From Deinococcus humi (GTDB lineage Bacteria > Deinococcota > Deinococci > Deinococcales > Deinococcaceae): a DNA stretch of 18,023 nt. The translations under genes and the position numbers were made by a program. Under the pieces are notes generated by a model. The model was not told where the DNA came from and did no database searches. It worked only from the letters and a program-made list of their open reading frames with translations. Location of the stretch: NCBI RefSeq assembly GCF_014201875.1, contig NZ_JACHFL010000035.1:1-18023 (forward strand), written 5' to 3'. Positions within the stretch are counted from its first letter, which is position 1, and the number at the start of each line of letters is the position of its first letter. Positions 14,916 to 18,023 of this stretch are shown here, in pieces.

Positions 14916-15356
14916 ATGTCTGAAACCGTTTTTGACCGGATCTTGCGTGGTGAACTTCCTGCTCACGTCGTCGCAGAAGACGCCGAGACGTTCGCCTTCC
15001 TCGATATCCATCCCGCTGCGCCTGGACACACGCTGGTGATTCCCAAACGACCCGCCCGTGACCTGCTGGATGCAGAGGCAGATTCGGTGGCGGCGGTCGC
15101 AAGAATGGTGCAGCGGGTCGCCAAGCTGCTTGACCTGACGTTCGCGCCCGATGGGATCACCGTCCTTCAGAGCAACCGCCCCGCGGCGGGGCAAGAGGTG
15201 TTCTACTACCACGTCCATGTCATTCCCCGCACTCAAGGCGACGAGGTGAGCATCGGCTATCGGGTGTTCACGGAGCTGGACCTCGCGGACGTGGCACAAC
15301 GGCTGCGGGATGCTCAGACGGCTTCGTCGCCGCGCACCGAGGCACCCATCAGCTGA
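14916..15356 (+). CDS. HIT-family nucleotide hydrolase
   Basis: This 146-aa protein is a histidine-triad hydrolase of the Hint/bacterial HIT group, acting on nucleoside phosphoramidates or dinucleotides in the cytosol. It starts SETVFDRILRGELPAHVV, the usual opening of the family, then has GHTLVIPKR (37-45), SNRPAAGQEVF (86-96) and the triad YYHVHVIPR (97-105). His99, the expected nucleophile, and His101 are kept, but the first His of the usual HxHxHxx is Tyr97. ATG 14916 is chosen because the homology starts there; the frame is open back to 14658. The last 13-14 residues (from about 133) run into the IS630 element and overlap the antisense transposase end, so the native C-terminus was probably altered. 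Confidence 0.88.
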   Translation: MSETVFDRILRGELPAHVVAEDAETFAFLDIHPAAPGHTLVIPKRPARDLLDAEADSVAAVARMVQRVAKLLDLTFAPDGITVLQSNRPAAGQEVFYYHVHVIPRTQGDEVSIGYRVFTELDLADVAQRLRDAQTASSPRTEAPIS

Positions 15357-16328
15357 AGAGGAAGCCCGATGTACCGGATGCGCTGCCAGGCAACCATAAG
15401 CTTCGCTTTCAGCACGGCGACAGAACGGGCACAGAAGTTCCCCAGCACATTCCGTTTGACATACGCCCACACCCGCTCAATGGGATTGAGTTCTGGGGCG
15501 TACGGTGGCAGGAAGACCAACGACAGGCGTTCGTGCAACTGCACGAACGCCTGGGTTGCCTTCGCTCGATGAATGCCCGCGTTATCGAGCACGACCACGA
15601 TCTCCCCCTGAATGTGACGCAGGAGATGCCGCAAGAACTGGATGACGTCCGCACTGCGGATGGCGCCGGACTTTGTGTGCTGAAAGAAGCGCCCGTCCGA
15701 CGTAATGGCCCCAATTGTGGAGAGCTTCTCCCAGTTCGCCGGGAGCGTGACCAGGGGCGTGACGCCTCTGGTCGACCACGTGCGTCGCCGCACGCCTTTC
15801 AGCGAGAAGCCGACCTCATCCAAGTACACGATGGTCGCGCCCTGAGCGACCTTTTTTTCCCAGCTCCGGCGCAACCTGTTCTTTCCACGATGCGATCCGG
15901 AGTTCATTCCGCTCAGCCGCGCGTCCGTCCGGCATCTGAGGCGTGAAGCCCAGCTGACGAAGAATTCTGCGCACGTGGTCGTGGTGGTACCACACGTCGA
16001 ACTTCCGCCCGATCAGGTCAGTGACTCGCCGGGTGGTCCAAGTCTCGTCGGGAAAGCCGTGCTGCAGAGCACCCTCCCGCAGGAGGGTGCGGACCTGGTC
16101 GAGCTGGCTGGCGGTGAGTCGAGAGGGGCGTCCAGTGGTCACTGTCGCCTGAAGACTGCCGGTGCGTTTCAGCTGCTTTTTCCAGTTGCCGACAGTGTGC
16201 ACGGAAACGCCAAAGTGCTGGGCGATCTCTTGTTGTGACTGGGCTCCTTGTTGAATCCAGGAGATTGCGGCCAGCCGGCGTTCTTCAAGCTGGGCACGGG
16301 AGTACTTGGACGGATGCCATTCGGCCAC
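15314..16328 (-). CDS. IS630 transposase, split by a frameshift at an A7 run
   Basis: The first frame (16328 to 15816) carries the N-terminal HTH domains (SQQEIAQHFGVSVHTVGNWK, residues 31-50, and TTRRVTDLIGRKFDV). The second frame (open from 15907 to 15314) carries the DDE nuclease. In its numbering the acidic residues are Asp30 (VYLDEVGF), Asp108 (VVLDNAGIH) and Glu144 (NPIERVW), with LVFLPPYAPELNPIE as the IS630/Tc1-mariner hallmark. The frames meet at seven A residues (plus-strand T7 at 15852-15858). The second frame is +1 (equivalently -2) to the first, and the fused product would be 337 residues, normal for the family. Such slippery runs are used for programmed frameshifting in several IS630 elements, so it may be active. 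Both halves look intact. A random indel is the alternative. Confidence 0.85.
15852..15858 (-). other. A7 slippery run joining the transposase frames
   Basis: On the coding strand the sequence is GGG-AAAAAAA-GG. Frame one reads GGA AAA AAA GGT and frame two reads GAA AAA AAG GTC. A +1 ribosomal shift, or transcriptional slippage on the A run, would fuse the frames. Confidence 0.55.
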
Positions 16329-16396
16329 GCCGTCAGCCTATCAGGCTGCACTTATGCCGCTATCAATAGTACAGCTTGCCGCAGCGTCCTGACTGC

Positions 16397-17056
16397 TCAT
16401 GCAGCGAAATACTTTAGAACGCGGGCGACCTGGGCGTGGTTCCAGCTCTGGCCATTTCGCGAGCGGTGACCCTCGGCATTGAGCTGAGCGGCGATCTCGC
16501 GCAGGGACATGCCAGTCTGGCGCATCAACCGGATGTAACCGTTCAGCGAGGTGTAGGCCAACCGTGCTTTGCGGGCCGTGGTGGCTCGGCCAGCTTCTCG
16601 GCACGTTTCAGACATGGGTAGTGGGCTGCCCAACTTGGCGCCACGTGCCTTAGCTGCGGCTAGAGCGTCGCGGGTCCGGGTGCCGATCAGCCGAGCCTCA
16701 TGCTCGGCCAGCGCCGCCATGATGTGCACCGTCAGTTCCGTTGCATCCGGCATGTCGCATGCCACGAAGGGTGTACGCGCTTCCATCAAGGAGCTGATGA
16801 AGGCGACATTGCGGGCCAGCCGGTCCAGCTTGGCGATCACCAGGGTAGCCCCCGCCTGACGTGCTGTCTCCAGTGCCGCTCTCAGCTGGGGGCGGTCTCG
16901 CTTTGCAGTCTCGGTTTCGATCTCGATCACTTCCTGAATGACGTCGAGATTGCGGGAACGGGCGAAGACGGTCACGGCGTGGCGTTGGGCTTCGAGGCCG
17001 AGACCGCTCTGCCCCTGCTTGGTGGAGACGCGGTAGTAGGCGACGGCAGGCGGCAT
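16397..17056 (-). CDS. serine recombinase (resolvase/invertase family)
   Basis: This 219-aa protein has an N-terminal resolvase domain: AYYRVSTKQG (6-15, nucleophile Ser11 after Arg9), IAKLDRLARN (74-83) and the helix ALAEHEARLIGTRTRDAL (115-132) in place of the more usual EFERxxIxER. The C-terminal part (about 150-219) has GMSLREIAAQLNAEG and SWNHAQVARVLKYF, a DNA-binding region seen in many stand-alone serine recombinases. It differs clearly from the resolvase at 10016. It has no room for a res site upstream, because the next gene starts 24 bp away on the other strand. TACACT (complement of 17064-17069) seven bases before its ATG may be a leaderless promoter. Role: site-specific recombination, target unknown. 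Confidence 0.88.
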   Translation of the reverse strand: MPPAVAYYRVSTKQGQSGLGLEAQRHAVTVFARSRNLDVIQEVIEIETETAKRDRPQLRAALETARQAGATLVIAKLDRLARNVAFISSLMEARTPFVACDMPDATELTVHIMAALAEHEARLIGTRTRDALAAAKARGAKLGSPLPMSETCREAGRATTARKARLAYTSLNGYIRLMRQTGMSLREIAAQLNAEGHRSRNGQSWNHAQVARVLKYFAA

Positions 17057-17080
17057 TGCTTAGAGTGTAGCAGTTTAGAA
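17057..17080. promoter_or_regulatory. 24-bp divergent promoter region
   Basis: The two divergent genes have only 24 bp between their start codons. On the minus strand TACACT (17069 to 17064) would place transcription at the recombinase ATG. No SD is seen for either gene. Promoters must overlap here or lie inside the coding regions. Confidence 0.4.
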
Positions 17081-18007
17081 ATGGGCGTTATTGAAGTGCT
17101 ACAACATATCCGCCACGCCAATGACACGAGCTATAAGATTCGGAGCGTGACCCTGAAACGGTTTTTTAATCGCTCCGAAGAGGCGACCAACAGTGAACTA
17201 TATGCCTTAGCACAAAAACTTGGCCTACGCCTTCAGCCTAAGGCCAAACTCTCAGATGTATTTAAAATTGATAATTCTGGAATTTCAGATGAGGAGTTTC
17301 GATATGCTTTGATGGCACATTTTGACTTCCTTGTTATGGACGAAGATTGGATGCCCCTCTTTGTCGTTGAATTTGATGGACCCACTCACCAATCTTCAGA
17401 ACAAATTGAGCGAGATAAAAAGAAGGACAAGCTTTGCAAGCAATTTGGATTGTCAATTTTAAGAATTGACTCCAAATTTATCAGGACAGAAGTAAGGCAG
17501 ATGTCTCTCCTAGCCTGGCTGTGCAAGATATGGTTGTTTGAAAGGGATTTTTCGCAAGCGCAGGAGCAAGGAGCCATCCCATCTGACGAACCTTTTCTAT
17601 GGTTCAGTGTAATGAGCGAAGAGGCGGGGCAGCCAGTAACCTATCCATATGACATATCATTGCCGTCTCGACTATATTTAATCGAGCTTTTTAAAGCAAG
17701 CAAAACAAGAAGTTCAGCTCCATTGATTACCACATATGAAACTGCCGATGTTGTATATGCTGAATGTTTTTTCCGCCTTACTGATGATCTTGTTGCGATG
17801 AGCCAATCATCTGTCAAACAATTTAAGTTTCGCGGCATCGCTCCTTGTGAGGTTGCTGAGGAATTAGCCGTCATCCAGATTGCTGAAAATATTAAGGAAA
17901 TTTTTCAGGGCCGTGCTGAAGCGATGCCTATGAGCCACGCCAGGGCGCGTTTGTCTGCGATAGAGGATAAGCCTGAGTTCCGCAAGAACGGGGAAATATG
18001 GTCATAA
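17081..18007 (+). CDS. DUF2726-type PD-(D/E)xK nuclease-like protein
   Basis: This 308-aa protein has a nuclease-like core. YALMAHFDFLVMDEDWMPLF (Asp82), then VVEFDGPTH (95-103, Glu97 and Asp99) and RDKKKDKLCKQFGLSILRI (111-129) follow the DUF2726 pattern of a PD-(D/E)xK fold, with the basic RDxxKD helix after the core. The first 60 residues are a helical lead-in with basic patches. The C-terminal half (about 150-308) is unassigned, with mixed helices and no membrane segment. Some relatives lie near mobile elements and are suspected nucleases; this is family knowledge, not shown here. The gene has lower GC than the genes around it, unlike the divergent recombinase, so it was probably acquired. 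ATG 17081 follows the recombinase start closely; the frame open further left is its antisense shadow. Confidence 0.75.
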   Translation: MGVIEVLQHIRHANDTSYKIRSVTLKRFFNRSEEATNSELYALAQKLGLRLQPKAKLSDVFKIDNSGISDEEFRYALMAHFDFLVMDEDWMPLFVVEFDGPTHQSSEQIERDKKKDKLCKQFGLSILRIDSKFIRTEVRQMSLLAWLCKIWLFERDFSQAQEQGAIPSDEPFLWFSVMSEEAGQPVTYPYDISLPSRLYLIELFKASKTRSSAPLITTYETADVVYAECFFRLTDDLVAMSQSSVKQFKFRGIAPCEVAEELAVIQIAENIKEIFQGRAEAMPMSHARARLSAIEDKPEFRKNGEIWS

Positions 18008-18023
18008 AATGGTCGTGCTGCCT

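Larger units (their letters stand above)
15308..16350 (-). mobile_element. IS630-family insertion sequence
   Basis: One transposase gene of IS630 type fills this stretch. The exact ends are not resolved. The sequence around 15308-15325 (GCTCAGACGGC) and the complement of 16336-16347 (GGCTGACGGC) may be imperfect terminal repeats. A TA dinucleotide, the usual IS630 target, is present on the right (16341-16342) but not clearly on the left. The element sits at the 3' end of the HIT gene and beside a serine recombinase. Confidence 0.75.

Noticed and set aside
14286..15470. 394-codon minus-strand frame crossing the CoiA-like, HIT and IS630 genes
   Set aside because: It crosses two well-supported plus-strand genes and the end of a transposase, and has no domain of its own.
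16336..16350. Small palindrome CAGCCTATCAGGCTG as a terminator
   Set aside because: The stem is only six pairs with a 3-nt loop and no T-run; it more likely lies at the IS630 end or is chance.
16700..17080. Upstream extension of the DUF2726 frame
   Set aside because: The extension is antisense to the serine recombinase and its sequence is not protein-like; ATG 17081 gives a normal start.

Overview
The window reads as accessory DNA, most likely a plasmid or megaplasmid, of a GC-rich bacterium, probably Deinococcus. The genus is an inference. It rests on general protein character, on the small par/primase replicon layout, and on several genes that lack a Shine-Dalgarno sequence and instead have a -10-like hexamer 6-9 nt before the ATG. 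Leaderless transcripts are known to be common in Deinococcus. No rRNA, tRNA or CRISPR array was seen.

Layout. (1) 1-1097: the end of an unknown gene, a small unknown ORF, and an XRE-type DNA-binding protein, closed by a good intrinsic terminator at 1155-1184. (2) 1098-3438: an intergenic region with four perfect copies of TTTTACGACA, two of them forming a 26-bp palindrome at a promoter. It is followed by a tightly coupled four-gene operon of three unknown small proteins and an intact tyrosine recombinase; each downstream start overlaps the previous stop. (3) 3439-7104: a replicon core. A 48-bp AT-rich tandem repeat and a second AT-rich cluster flank a 0.45-kb GC-richer insert and run into the start of parA. 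A ribbon-helix-helix ParB-like gene, a prim-pol type primase and a decayed gene (two frameshifts and one stop) follow. (4) 7188-10721: a low-GC gene for a 923-aa PHP plus ABC-type ATPase protein (TrlF-like, a possible defence gene). Converging on it is a Tn3-type resolvase with a complete three-subsite res site. (5) 10839-15356: a 729-aa APC-superfamily permease with an unusual extracytoplasmic insert, a CoiA-like nuclease-fold protein and a HIT-family hydrolase. (6) 15308-18007: an IS630-family insertion sequence with a frameshifted transposase inserted at the 3' end of the HIT gene, a serine recombinase, and a divergent lower-GC gene for a DUF2726-type PD-(D/E)xK nuclease-like protein.

How the parts fit. 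ParA, the RHH protein and the AT-rich repeats together look like a type Ib partition system whose last repeat overlaps the parA promoter, so the same protein could act as adaptor and repressor. The primase and the decayed neighbour are probably replication functions. The tyrosine recombinase and the resolvase/res pair both could resolve multimers. The remaining genes are cargo brought in by recombinases and IS elements. The most interesting candidates for new biology are the TTTTACGACA-controlled recombinase operon, the 48-bp repeat array, and the stand-alone PHP-ATPase and DUF2726 genes.
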